Below, in pieces: positions 1 through 7,459 of a stretch of DNA of 45,673 nt (position 1 is its first letter; the number at the start of each line of letters is the position of its first letter). The notes beneath the pieces are model-generated. The model was not told where the DNA came from. It saw nothing but the letters and a program-made list of their open reading frames with translations, and did not search any database. The stretch is from a bacterium (GTDB lineage: Bacteria; Patescibacteriota; Minisyncoccia; UBA6257; 02-FULL-45-10c), in contig JAUYKI010000003.1 in assembly GCA_030700025.1 (NCBI GenBank), forward strand, positions 1 through 45,673, given 5' to 3'. Made by a program: the position numbers and the translations under genes.

Positions 1-681
<681 letters not shown>

Positions 682-692
682 ATTAAATACAA

Positions 693-716
693 GATTTCTA
701 TTGAAAAATAGAAATC
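693..716 (+). other. Perfect hairpin with GAAA tetraloop just after the 16S end
   Basis: GATTTCTATT (693-702) and AATAGAAATC (707-716) form a perfect 10-bp stem closed by a GAAA (GNRA) loop. It lies 11 nt past the conserved GGATCA of 16S, where the anti-Shine-Dalgarno tail and a processing site would normally be. A role as a processing or 3'-end-protecting structure is inference. A second stem, GGCCGA/TCGGCC (762-767 with 782-787), follows. Confidence 0.6.
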
Positions 717-825
717 GGAGTACGGTTATGTAAGATGAAAATTTTTACACAAAACGGTATTGGCCGAGGAACCTTCGTGTTTCGGCCTTGGGATGACTAA
801 AAAATTTTTTAATTCAGTTCAAATC

Positions 826-853
826 AAAAATTCCGCGTTAACGCGGAATTTTT
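826..853. terminator. Bidirectional palindromic terminator after 16S
   Basis: A perfect 28-bp palindrome runs AAAAATTCCGCG, TTAA, CGCGGAATTTTT. GC-rich stem arms flanked by A and T tracts are what a factor-independent terminator looks like on either strand. It closes the rRNA transcript before the pilin promoter at 880. Confidence 0.85.
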
Positions 854-879
854 GGTTATTATAGCGGGGGTTATTTTTT

Positions 880-888
880 TGCTACAAT
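880..888 (+). promoter_or_regulatory. Extended -10 (TGcTACAAT) giving a leaderless pilin mRNA
   Basis: TG-C-TACAAT ends at 888 and the ATG of the next gene is at 895. A start site 7 nt after the -10 would fall on the A of the ATG. There is no Shine-Dalgarno. Confidence 0.6.
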
Positions 889-894
889 TAGACT

Positions 895-1455
895 ATGAAT
901 CAAAGGGCCTTTACTTTGCTGGAATTTTTAGTTATTTTCGGAATTTTATTATTTGTCGGTTCTATTATTTACGTAATTAATCCGCGCGAGCTTTTGGCGG
1001 AATGGCGGGACAGCAACCGGATGGCCGATTTGAATAAAATAGAAAGCGCGCTTTCGGATTATTTGGCAACGGCCAGCGGCCAGCGTTTTGATTTTGATTG
1101 CTCCAATAAATGTTACGCCAGTTTTAATGGAATCGGAGAAAGCTGTGATTCCCGGTATGTTAGGAAAACAGTTTCTGAGCAGGCGGGCCGGGGAATTGAC
1201 GGCAGCGGCTGGTTGCCGGCAGATTTTACGGGAGACGAAGAATTGCGGTTCGCGCTTTTGCCGGTTGACCCGATTAATGATGGGGATCATTTTTATTCTT
1301 TCGCCTGCGATAACGTTACTCGGACTTTTGAATTAAACGCTAAAATGGAAAGCTCGCGTTATTCGCAAGGTGGCAAGGACGACGTGGAATCAGCCGACGG
1401 CGGCGATAACCCCGGTCTTTATGAAGTTGGAACTAAGCCTGGTCTAGGATTATGA
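895..1455 (+). CDS. Type IV prepilin-like protein
   Basis: This 186-residue protein begins with a short basic leader and then a prepilin-type N-methylation segment (RAFTLLEFLVIFGILLF, residues 4-20), where cleavage before F6 and a Glu at mature position +5 are expected. The hydrophobic helix (about 6-28) would anchor it in the membrane and pack the pilus core. The rest is a soluble domain with four Cys (near 64, 68, 80 and 140) that could form disulfides. It overlaps the PilM-like gene by 4 nt (ATGA), so the two are translationally coupled and probably act in the same pilus or pseudopilus. The start follows an extended -10 directly, with no leader. Whether it is a major or minor pilin cannot be told. 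Confidence 0.8.
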   Translation: MNQRAFTLLEFLVIFGILLFVGSIIYVINPRELLAEWRDSNRMADLNKIESALSDYLATASGQRFDFDCSNKCYASFNGIGESCDSRYVRKTVSEQAGRGIDGSGWLPADFTGDEELRFALLPVDPINDGDHFYSFACDNVTRTFELNAKMESSRYSQGGKDDVESADGGDNPGLYEVGTKPGLGL

Positions 1456-2867
1456 AATTTTCGGACTTATTTTCGCCTAAAATAAAAATTGCCGGTTTGG
1501 ACATCAGCGATAACGCGGCGCGGCTTTTAGCCATTAACGAAAGCGGATTGCAAAAATCGGAAATAGCTTTGGCGCCTGGCGTTATTCGGGATGGAAAATT
1601 GATTGACCGGTCCGGTTTTTCCAAGGCATTAAATTCTTTAAAGCAGAATTTCGGGTCCGGGCAAGCCCAATTGCCGGTGGTAGTTTCGTTACCGCCTAAT
1701 AAAATTTACACCCAGACTTTTAAACTGCCGTCTTCGCCGGTTGATGATTTTCGCGAGGCGCTGGATATTAATTTGCCGTTGGCATCCCCGATAGATTTAA
1801 AAAGCGCTTTTTATGATTGGCAAAAATTAGACGGTGAATTCTTGGCGGCCTTCGCGCATAAATCCGTTGTGGCGGAATATTTGGATATTTTATCCGCGAA
1901 TGGTTTTCTGGCGGTTGCCGCGGAATTTCCGGCTTTGGCATTGGCGCGGCTGATAGAACGGCATTCCGCGGTTATTGATTTATCCAAGCCATTGGTAGTT
2001 TTGGCTTTAACCGGCAGCGGTTTAGATTTGTCCATTGTTCGGAACGGGCAATTGTATTCCCATTCTTTCGCGGACTGGTCTTCCGGCGAGCCGGAAGTTT
2101 TAAATCAGGAGATTTCCCAAATTTTAAATTTCTATCACAGCCGCTGGGGCGGGGCTATCAGCGATCTGATTTTAATTACTCCGGAAACGCAATCCAAGAT
2201 AGGAGCGGTAATCCAAGAAAGCCACCCTTCTTTAAATATCCGGCCATTATCTATTTCCGGCTTTAGTGGATTGGGCTGGCTTTGGTATGTAAGTTTGGGG
2301 GGCGCTCTGCGCGGCGAAAGTTTTGACCCCGAAGATTCCAACATTAATTTAATCCGGAAAGAAGCGGATAACGGATTTAAAAAACTGGAATGGCAGTCAT
2401 TTTTTAATTCTTGGCAGAGGGTGGCGATTTGGGGGCTGGGGATTTTAGCTGTTTTATTTTGGGGAGTATTTTTTCTCTTTCAAAACACCGCTGCTGATTT
2501 AGCGGAGCAGTCGGCTTTGAAGTCGCAAAGTTTGGAGTTTCAACAAGCTGTCTTATTGCAGGGCAAGGCCGCAGAGTTTAATTCTTTGCTTGCTAAAGTG
2601 TTAAGCGCGAAAACCCAAAGCAATAACCTTTTATTGTTGCCGGACAGCGTTTCCAGCCTGGCAAAACAGCACAACGTGACTTTGACGGAGTTATTAATTA
2701 ACGGTTCTAAGGTATCTTTGACTGGCAAGGCGGGCAATGAGGCGAGCGTGATTAATTTTAAAAACCGGCTGGGGCTTAACGAATCTTATAAAAATGTTTC
2801 TCTGCCCCTTTCCGGAATTATTTCCGGAAAAAATGGCGTGAGTTTTAATTTGACTTTTGAGATTTAA
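1452..2867 (+). CDS. pilM: PilM-PilN fusion-like type IV pilus assembly protein
   Basis: The first ~330 of 471 residues look like PilM, an actin-fold protein of the type IV pilus inner-membrane platform: the start KIKIAGLDISDNAARLLAI is the phosphate-1-type strand, and LPLASPIDLKSAFYDWQ and related strands follow. After residue ~320 comes one membrane helix (AIWGLGILAVLFWGVFFLF, about 327-345), an Ala/Gln/Leu-rich coiled segment and a small C-terminal domain, the layout of PilN. In most bacteria these are separate genes; here they form one chain, so the cytoplasmic platform and its membrane partner would be stoichiometric. Overlaps the prepilin gene by 4 nt and has no Shine-Dalgarno. The PilM part is well supported, the PilN part by topology only. 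Confidence 0.75.
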   Translation: MKFSDLFSPKIKIAGLDISDNAARLLAINESGLQKSEIALAPGVIRDGKLIDRSGFSKALNSLKQNFGSGQAQLPVVVSLPPNKIYTQTFKLPSSPVDDFREALDINLPLASPIDLKSAFYDWQKLDGEFLAAFAHKSVVAEYLDILSANGFLAVAAEFPALALARLIERHSAVIDLSKPLVVLALTGSGLDLSIVRNGQLYSHSFADWSSGEPEVLNQEISQILNFYHSRWGGAISDLILITPETQSKIGAVIQESHPSLNIRPLSISGFSGLGWLWYVSLGGALRGESFDPEDSNINLIRKEADNGFKKLEWQSFFNSWQRVAIWGLGILAVLFWGVFFLFQNTAADLAEQSALKSQSLEFQQAVLLQGKAAEFNSLLAKVLSAKTQSNNLLLLPDSVSSLAKQHNVTLTELLINGSKVSLTGKAGNEASVINFKNRLGLNESYKNVSLPLSGIISGKNGVSFNLTFEI

Positions 2868-2878
2868 TCTATTAGAAT
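2850..2878 (+). promoter_or_regulatory. Sigma70-like promoter for the 2913 gene
   Basis: TTGACT (2850-2855), a 17-nt spacer and TAGAAT (2873-2878). The -35 lies in the 3' end of the PilMN gene. The predicted start near 2885 leaves a leader of about 28 nt carrying AGGAGG at 2902-2907. Confidence 0.65.
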
Positions 2879-2912
2879 ATTACTCGGAACTTTGAAGCGG
2901 TAGGAGGAGAAA

Positions 2913-3110
2913 ATGATTGAAGAACTCGGGAGAAGGTCACATGAGCCGGATTTGTTTGTTTGGCACAAGCGTTTTGCGCTTTTCCCTGTGTTTATATCCG
3001 TGGAGAATCAATGGATCTGGCTCCGGTTTTATTGGGTTCAAATGACCCATTACAATTATGCCGGCGAGGAGTATGCGAGAACCGTCCGAAATCCTATTCC
3101 AGCGATTTAA
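2913..3110 (+). CDS. Small hypothetical protein, strong Shine-Dalgarno
   Basis: I do not recognise this 65-residue protein. It is rich in aromatics (WHKRFALFPVFISVENQWIW, then LRFYW), with a repeated Arg/Phe/Trp pattern and no clear membrane helix. Support for its being real: a near-consensus promoter (2850-2878), a perfect AGGAGG five nt before the ATG, and a terminator at 3160. It is thus a self-contained transcription unit between the pilus genes and the convergent pth. The SD is unlike its neighbours, which have none. Confidence 0.6.
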   Translation: MIEELGRRSHEPDLFVWHKRFALFPVFISVENQWIWLRFYWVQMTHYNYAGEEYARTVRNPIPAI

Positions 3111-3140
3111 TCCGCCCGACCCCTATCCTAATATTAATCC

Positions 3141-3159
3141 CTGCCTACCGGCAGGCAGG
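3141..3159. repeat. CTGCC-rich dispersed palindrome
   Basis: CTGCCTACCGGCAGGCAGG is a near-palindrome matching the perfect version at 20095-20114 (CCTGCCTGCCGGCAGGCAGG) with one change. I recall short palindromes of this kind as common intergenic repeats in CPR genomes; the copies here show at least two in 17 kb. Confidence 0.7.
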
Positions 3160-3186
3160 TCTGCCGCAATGCGGCAGATTTTTTAT
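3160..3186 (+). terminator. Terminator of the 2913 gene
   Basis: TCTGCCGC, AAT, GCGGCAGA followed by TTTTTT. It directly abuts the end of the convergent pth gene. Confidence 0.8.
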
Positions 3187-3671
3187 TTCCCGAAGTTTTC
3201 TACCACTTCCTGGAAAACTTTGTTTAAGATTTTTTGATCCACAGAAGAGATTTTTTTTAAAACGAATTCACTGGCTTTTAGTCGGCGGCCCCCCTTCGCC
3301 AAGGCTACGGAGGGCGAAGGCCGGATGCCGATCCGCAAGCGCCAGAAGTTTTTAGTTTTGAGAGTTTGAATGATGTTTTCGGCGCCTTTGTGCCCGCCAG
3401 AACTCCTGCCAAAGGATAATTTGAAATTGCCAAGAGTAATATCGGAGTCGTCTTGAATCACCAAAAGGCAGTCCGGTTTTACGCCTTTCATGGCTTTTTT
3501 GAGATGCTTTCCCGCTTCATTCATATAGCCGGGATTGGTGATAATTCGCAGGCCGGAGTCTTTTAAGCAGTCCGCCATTAAAAAACCGACATTGTGGTAG
3601 GTATTCTTGTATTGCGGATCATTATTTCCTAATGCGAAGATAAGTTTGAAGTTGGGCTTGCTTGTTTCCAT
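3183..3671 (-). CDS. pth: Peptidyl-tRNA hydrolase with palindrome-derived insertion
   Basis: Pth cleaves peptidyl-tRNA released by stalled ribosomes. The 162-residue chain has the family signatures: GNNDPQYKNTYHNVG with catalytic His26, a Tyr-Met-Asn segment (GYMNEAG, Asn51), the VIQDDSD strand with the conserved Asp pair, and the Gly-rich GRSSGGHKG loop. After RLRIGIR the normal short turn is replaced by about 14 residues (118-131, PSPSVALAKGGRRL) encoded by a dispersed palindrome at 3293-3320; the frame is kept and the C-terminal helix (ASEFVLKKISSVDQKIL) resumes. A TATAAT ends 6 nt before the ATG (3678-3683), so the mRNA is probably leaderless. Confidence 0.93.
   Translation of the reverse strand: METSKPNFKLIFALGNNDPQYKNTYHNVGFLMADCLKDSGLRIITNPGYMNEAGKHLKKAMKGVKPDCLLVIQDDSDITLGNFKLSFGRSSGGHKGAENIIQTLKTKNFWRLRIGIRPSPSVALAKGGRRLKASEFVLKKISSVDQKILNKVFQEVVENFGK
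3293..3320. repeat. Dispersed palindrome inserted inside pth
   Basis: Arms CCTTCGCC and GGGCGAAGG surround AAGGCTACGGA. Related copies lie at 17092-17116 (intergenic) and 30252-30277 (inside the DUF2779 gene). In both genes the insert keeps the frame and is translated to Ala-Lys-containing peptides (VALAKGG, SFAKASEG). Confidence 0.8.
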
Positions 3672-3677
3672 CTCTCT

Positions 3678-3683
3678 ATTATA
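3678..3683 (-). promoter_or_regulatory. -10 box TATAAT, leaderless pth
   Basis: On the minus strand TATAAT, then AGAGAG, then the ATG. Consensus -10 with a 6-nt gap; no good -35 (TATTAA at 17-nt spacing). Confidence 0.55.
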
Positions 3684-3753
3684 TTAAACTATCTGTATAT
3701 TTAATAATCCGGTAATTCCTATTTTGATTATTGGTTATTGATTTTTAAAGCTT

Positions 3754-4293
3754 ATGAAGAGTTTCTTACTCGCAGTCTGGGAGGTGGCGGAAGTAGTGTT
3801 AGTTGCGGTGGTTACCGTATTTTTTATCCGCACTTTTTTGATTCAGCCTTTTTTGGTAAGCGGCGCCAGCATGGAGCCTACTTTTTCCAGCGGCGATTAT
3901 TTATTAATAGATGAAATCACTTACCGCTTCCGCGAGCCGGAGAGGGGGGAGCCGGTAGTGTTCCGCTATCCGCAAAATCCATCTACCTTCTATATTAAAA
4001 GAATTATCGGTTTGCCGGGCGAAAGAGTGGTGGTTAAGGACGGCCGAGTTTTGATTTATAACCAGCAATTTCCGGAGGGTGCTAAAATCGAGCAGGATTA
4101 TTTAACTCCGGGAGTTAGGACTACGGGCAATGTAGACGTAACTTTATCGGAAAATAATTTTTTTGTTTTGGGCGATAATCGAAATTATAGTTTTGATTCT
4201 CGCAGCTGGGGGACGCTTCCTCGTAAAAATATCACCGGTCTAGTAAGATTAAGGCTATTGCCGATTAGCCAAGTGCAAGCGTTTTCTTATTAA
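3754..4293 (+). CDS. lepB: Signal peptidase I
   Basis: This 179-residue membrane protease removes Sec signal peptides. One N-terminal membrane helix (about 8-30) precedes the catalytic SGASMEPTF box (nucleophile Ser39); the general base is Lys82 in FYIKRIIGLPGE, and the NNFFVLGDNRNYSFDSRSWG block is box E. Length and a single anchor match the short Gram-positive/CPR type. It ends 1 nt before hisS. No Shine-Dalgarno is visible. The exported surface proteins at 35-45 kb are plausible substrates. Confidence 0.96.
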   Translation: MKSFLLAVWEVAEVVLVAVVTVFFIRTFLIQPFLVSGASMEPTFSSGDYLLIDEITYRFREPERGEPVVFRYPQNPSTFYIKRIIGLPGERVVVKDGRVLIYNQQFPEGAKIEQDYLTPGVRTTGNVDVTLSENNFFVLGDNRNYSFDSRSWGTLPRKNITGLVRLRLLPISQVQAFSY

Positions 4294-4294
4294 A

Positions 4295-5584
4295 ATGTCT
4301 AAAAAATTTAATTTTCAATCGCCAAAAGGAATGCATGACATTTTGCCGCAAGATCAGCCGTGGTGGGACAAGGTTAGAAAAGAAACCCGGGAAGTAGTGG
4401 ATTTTTATAATTATCTTAGAATTGATACGCCGATTTTAGAGCCGGTAAATCTTTTTGAGCGGTCTTTGGGCGCGGGAACGGAAATCGTGGAAAAGCAAAT
4501 GTTTGTTTTGAAAGACCGGAGCGGAGACGGTTTTATTATGCGTCCCGAAGGTACCGCTTCTGTGGCGCGCGCGTATCTTCAGCACGGATTAAGCCACTTG
4601 GGCCAGCCGTTGAAGCTTTATTATGAAGGCCCGATGTTCCGTTATGAGCGTCCGCAAGCCGGCCGTCAGCGTGAATTCCATCAGATTGGATTTGAGATTT
4701 TAGGCGGGGAAAGCGATGCCATTCACGAAACGCAGGTTATTTTGCCCATCTTTCGTTTATTGGAGGGGCTTAAATTAAAGCAGTTAACAATCCGGGTAAA
4801 TACAATCGGCTGTAAAAATTGCCGTCCAACCTACGTGCAAAAATTAAAAGCTTATTACCGGAGCCGGCTTAAAAATACCTGCAAAGATTGCCAGCGGCGC
4901 TATCAATTCAACCCGCTTCGTTTATTGGATTGCAAAGAGCTGGAATGCCAGGAAATCAAAAAAAGCGCGCCGAGCATTTTGGACAGCATCTGTTCCACTT
5001 GCCATCGGCATTTTAAAGAAGTGCTGGAATATCTGGAAGAAGTAAAATTGCCGTATCAATTGGATCCGTACTTGGTCCGCGGTTTGGATTATTATAACCG
5101 GACCGTTTTTGAAATTTTCAGCGATTTCCACACCCCAGACGGACAGAAGTTGGATTTTGCTTTGGCTGGCGGGGGCAGATACGATTATTTATTTGATGTT
5201 TTAGTTGGTAAGCCGTTGCCAGCCATTGGTGGCACCATTGGAGTAGAGCGGGTAATCGAAGCTATGAAAGCAGCCAATATCAATGTTTTGCCGCGTTCTC
5301 GGGCGAAAGTATTTTTAATGCATATGGGCGTTCAAGCAAAAAAACGGAGCCTGGTTTTGTTGGAAGAATTCCGCGAGGCGAATATCCTGGTAGCGGAATC
5401 ATTGGGTAAGGATTCGCTGAATGCCCAGATGCGCTCGGCGGATAAGGCGGGTGTCGCTTTGGCTTTGATTTTTGGCCAGAAAGAAGTTTTTGAAGACTCC
5501 ATTATTATCCGGGATATGAAAACCGGCGCCCAAGAAACGGTTCCGTTGAAAAAAATTGTTAACGAAATTAAGAAGAGAATTTAG
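4295..5584 (+). CDS. hisS: Histidyl-tRNA synthetase
   Basis: The class II synthetase motifs are clear in 429 residues: motif 1 region (LRIDTPILEPVNLFERSLG), motif 2 (YERPQAGRQREFHQIGFEI), the histidine-binding HisA loop (LVRGLDYYNRTVFEI) and motif 3 (GGTIGVERVI), then the anticodon-binding domain (about 330-429). Between motif 2 and the HisA loop a Cys-rich insert has CKNC, CKDC, C..EC and CSTC pairs (about residues 175-245), likely a zinc-binding module; I have seen comparable inserts in other bacterial HisRS. It follows lepB by 1 nt and the HIT gene starts 1 nt after its stop, so all three are probably one transcript. Confidence 0.97.
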   Translation: MSKKFNFQSPKGMHDILPQDQPWWDKVRKETREVVDFYNYLRIDTPILEPVNLFERSLGAGTEIVEKQMFVLKDRSGDGFIMRPEGTASVARAYLQHGLSHLGQPLKLYYEGPMFRYERPQAGRQREFHQIGFEILGGESDAIHETQVILPIFRLLEGLKLKQLTIRVNTIGCKNCRPTYVQKLKAYYRSRLKNTCKDCQRRYQFNPLRLLDCKELECQEIKKSAPSILDSICSTCHRHFKEVLEYLEEVKLPYQLDPYLVRGLDYYNRTVFEIFSDFHTPDGQKLDFALAGGGRYDYLFDVLVGKPLPAIGGTIGVERVIEAMKAANINVLPRSRAKVFLMHMGVQAKKRSLVLLEEFREANILVAESLGKDSLNAQMRSADKAGVALALIFGQKEVFEDSIIIRDMKTGAQETVPLKKIVNEIKKRI

Positions 5585-5585
5585 C

Positions 5586-5918
5586 ATGACGGATTGTGCG
5601 TTTTGTAAAATAACCACCAAAGAAATCGGCGCGGATGTAGTTTATGAAGATAGCCAGGTAATGGCTTTTAATGATATCCGGCCTTCGGCGCCCGTTCATA
5701 TTTTGGTGGTTCCTAAGGAACATATCCAATCCATTGCTCATTTGGAAAGCAATCATAATGAAATTATTTCCAAATTGATTTTTACCGCCAAGTCGCTGGC
5801 GGCCAAGTCCAATTTAAAGGGATATAAGCTGGTTTTTAATGTTGGCCGGGAGGGCGGACAGGTAATTGACCATCTGCACCTCCACCTTTTGGGCGGATGG
5901 AACCAGCGAGGTCATTAA
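5586..5918 (+). CDS. HIT family protein, C-terminus probably frameshifted
   Basis: HIT proteins are small nucleotide hydrolases/transferases acting on Ap4A-like substrates. The 110-residue frame has CAFCKI at the start (possible zinc pair), HILVVPKEHI and the catalytic triad HLHLHLLGG (HxHxHxx) near the end. The frame then runs WNQRGH and stops. In the next frame the same DNA reads on without a stop as GTSEVIKEGIEKMPRPGLDK to a TAA at 5961, a plausible conserved tail. A one-base sequencing error or real frameshift near 5895-5905 is therefore likely. I took the ATG at 5586, 1 nt past hisS, rather than an upstream ATG inside hisS. Confidence 0.9.
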   Translation: MTDCAFCKITTKEIGADVVYEDSQVMAFNDIRPSAPVHILVVPKEHIQSIAHLESNHNEIISKLIFTAKSLAAKSNLKGYKLVFNVGREGGQVIDHLHLHLLGGWNQRGH

Positions 5919-5970
5919 AGAGGGCATTGAGAAGATGCCGCGCCCCGGCCTTGATAAATAATCATTAACT

Positions 5971-5979
5971 TGATAATAT
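5971..5979 (+). promoter_or_regulatory. Extended -10 (TGaTAATAT) before rpsU
   Basis: TGATAATAT ends 10 nt before the S21 ATG (5990), leaving at most about 4 leader nucleotides and no room for a Shine-Dalgarno. Confidence 0.5.
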
Positions 5980-5989
5980 AAAGAACATT

Positions 5990-6199
5990 ATGTTTGTACG
6001 AAGAAAAGAAGGCGAAACCACAGGATCATTTTTATTCCGTTTCAGTAAAAAAGTTCAGCAAAGCGGAATTTTGCGCGAAGTAAAGAAGCGCAAGTTTCAT
6101 CACCGCGCTAAGAGCCGGATTAAGCGGAAAATAGCCGCGATTTATCGGGACGATAAAAAGAAGGAAGTGGAACGGAGCAAGAAGATGGGTTTGTTATAA
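5990..6199 (+). CDS. rpsU: 30S ribosomal protein bS21
   Basis: The 69-residue basic protein matches bS21: start MFVRRKEGETTGSFLFRFSK, middle ILREVKKRKFHHRAKSRIKR, and a Lys/Arg-rich helical tail. In known ribosomes bS21 sits next to the 16S 3' tail and anti-Shine-Dalgarno, so its survival here matters given the missing CCTCC at the end of the 16S gene. The near-leaderless start and the following yqeY suggest a two-gene transcript ending at the terminator at 6648-6673. Confidence 0.93.
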   Translation: MFVRRKEGETTGSFLFRFSKKVQQSGILREVKKRKFHHRAKSRIKRKIAAIYRDDKKKEVERSKKMGLL

Positions 6200-6217
6200 A
6201 ACTCGATTCAATTCGCA

Positions 6218-6661
6218 ATGCCTTTAGAACAAAAACTTAAAGAAGATTTAAAAAATGCCATGAAGGCCGGTGATTCGGCTCGGGTTGGCGTTTTCCGAAT
6301 GCTAAATTCTGCTTTGCAGAATCGCCGAATCGAAAAGGGCAAGGACGCGGTTTTATCCGATGAAGAAGTGATGGAAGTTTTGCGGAGAGAACAGAAAAAA
6401 AGAAAAGAATCGGTGGAGGCGTTTGAAAAAGGAGGGCGGCCGGAGCTGGCGGAAAACGAAAAGTCCGAATTAGCCATTATTGAAATCTACCTTCCAAAAC
6501 AAATGAGCCGGGAAGAAATAGCGGCCGCGGTAGAAAAAATTATGTCCGGCCTCGCTGATAAAAGTAATGCCGGACTGGTAATGAAAGCGGTAATGCAGGA
6601 ACTAAAAGGAAAAGCGGACGGAAAACTTATAAGCGAGATTGTAAAAGAAAAACTGGGGTAG
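6218..6661 (+). CDS. yqeY: YqeY/GatB-like protein
   Basis: This 147-residue protein matches the YqeY family (GatB C-terminal-like domain): LEQKLKEDLKNAMKAGDSAR at the start, RMLNSALQNRRIEKG, EREQKKRKES-type helix, and the PKQMSREEIAAAVEKIM / LVMKAVMQELKGKADGKLIS core. The family is linked to tRNA amidotransferase by homology; a catalytic role is not established. The usual rpsU-yqeY pairing is kept. The terminator stem overlaps its stop codon. Confidence 0.92.
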   Translation: MPLEQKLKEDLKNAMKAGDSARVGVFRMLNSALQNRRIEKGKDAVLSDEEVMEVLRREQKKRKESVEAFEKGGRPELAENEKSELAIIEIYLPKQMSREEIAAAVEKIMSGLADKSNAGLVMKAVMQELKGKADGKLISEIVKEKLG

Positions 6662-6673
6662 TCCCCAGTTTTT
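6648..6673 (+). terminator. Terminator overlapping the yqeY stop
   Basis: AAAAACTGGGG, loop TAGT, CCCCAGTTTTT. The TAG stop of yqeY forms most of the loop. Confidence 0.85.
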
Positions 6674-6679
6674 CTTTGT

Positions 6680-6705
6680 GTTAAACTTCTGAACGGAAGT
6701 TTAAC
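6680..6705 (+). promoter_or_regulatory. Leader hairpin upstream of the 6726 gene
   Basis: GTTAAACTTC, loop TGAACG, GAAGTTTAAC is a perfect 10-bp stem just before an SD-like AAGGGGGG (6713-6720). Similar palindromes precede the SDs at 12819 and on the minus strand near 24697. Confidence 0.5.
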
Positions 6706-6725
6706 AATGCCTAAGGGGGGCGCGA

Positions 6726-6956
6726 ATGAACATTGTGCTGATTGCGATTGCGGCTTACCTCGGTCTGGTTTATGTAATATGCTGGATGGTAATTTTGGGG
6801 AAAATATTGAGTGGGGGAATGCCCTGGAAAGACGCGGTATTCGCCGGATTGTTTGCCCCATTATACGTAGCTTTCGCAATTATTGCTTTGGTGGTATTTA
6901 GTCCCAGAAAGGCATGGACAGCGGTAAAGCGGGAAATAGAAATGAGAAAAAATTAA
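6726..6956 (+). CDS. Small two-helix membrane protein
   Basis: The 76-residue protein has two hydrophobic segments (about 2-27, IVLIAIAAYLGLVYVICWMV..., and 39-58, FAGLFAPLYVAFAIIALVVF) and a basic tail (RKAWTAVKREIEMRKN), so an N-out/C-in or hairpin topology with a cytoplasmic tail is likely. I do not recognise the family. It has a G-rich SD (AAGGGGGG), a leader hairpin and its own terminator at 6977-7010, so it is a stand-alone gene between yqeY and ybeY. Confidence 0.65.
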   Translation: MNIVLIAIAAYLGLVYVICWMVILGKILSGGMPWKDAVFAGLFAPLYVAFAIIALVVFSPRKAWTAVKREIEMRKN

Positions 6957-6976
6957 TAACGACCGAAGCCGGCTTG

Positions 6977-7010
6977 TCCCTTGCTCTTGAATAAGAGCGA
7001 GGGATTTTTT
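6977..7010 (+). terminator. Terminator of the 6726 gene
   Basis: TCCCTTGCTCTT, loop GAAT, AAGAGCGAGGGA (one G-T pair), then TTTTTT. Confidence 0.88.
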
Positions 7011-7025
7011 ATTTAGGTAAAATTT

Positions 7026-7034
7026 TGATATCAT
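7026..7034 (+). promoter_or_regulatory. Extended -10 (TGaTATCAT), leaderless ybeY
   Basis: The -10 ends at 7034 and the ATG is at 7041: the same 6-nt gap as at 895, 19022, 20236, 24864 and 28547. Confidence 0.5.
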
Positions 7035-7040
7035 TTTCTA

Positions 7041-7433
7041 ATGACGTTAGAGGTTATTGCCTTGGATAAGGGAGTTCAAAAATTTAAAGCTTTAGCAGTA
7101 AAGAAGGCTCGCCGCTTGGCGGGTTTTTTGCCTAAACGGGGGAGCGCGGAAGTCTATTTAGTCAGCGATCAGCGCATGCGGCGCTTGAATAAACAGTTCC
7201 GAGGCAAAGATAAGCCGGCCAATGTGCTTTCTTTTATAAAACCCCTGGGATTTCCCGGCGAAACGCTCGGCGAGGTATATTTGGGGCCGGTTTATATCCA
7301 AAAAAACGCCGAAGATTTGAATTTGATGCTGGTGCACGGAGTTTTGCACATTTTAGGTTTTGATCACAAGAAAAAAAGTGATAGAATTGTTATGGAAAAG
7401 AAAGAGCGTCAGCTTTTAAAAGTCATCAGTTAA
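7041..7433 (+). CDS. ybeY: Endoribonuclease YbeY
   Basis: YbeY is a metal-dependent RNase involved in 16S 3'-end maturation and ribosome quality control. The 130-residue chain carries the diagnostic HGVLHILGFDH motif (three metal-binding His) near residue 100, preceded by the usual FRGKDKPANVLSF strand and GEVYLGP. It lies 26 nt upstream of ftsA. Its role at the 16S 3' end makes it a relevant neighbour to a 16S that lacks the normal tail. Confidence 0.95.
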   Translation: MTLEVIALDKGVQKFKALAVKKARRLAGFLPKRGSAEVYLVSDQRMRRLNKQFRGKDKPANVLSFIKPLGFPGETLGEVYLGPVYIQKNAEDLNLMLVHGVLHILGFDHKKKSDRIVMEKKERQLLKVIS

Positions 7434-7459
7434 TAGCCATTGGTTTTTAGTCATTTATT

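Noticed and set aside
682-894. 23S, 5S or spacer tRNA after the 16S
   Set aside because: No conserved rRNA or tRNA sequence could be seen; a terminator and protein gene follow.
682-894. Intron or insertion displacing the anti-Shine-Dalgarno
   Set aside because: No CCTCC appears in this interval, so a short displacement is not supported; a longer one is unlikely because genes follow.
5556-5585. Upstream start for the HIT gene
   Set aside because: It would overlap hisS; the ATG at 5586 directly precedes the conserved CAFC motif.
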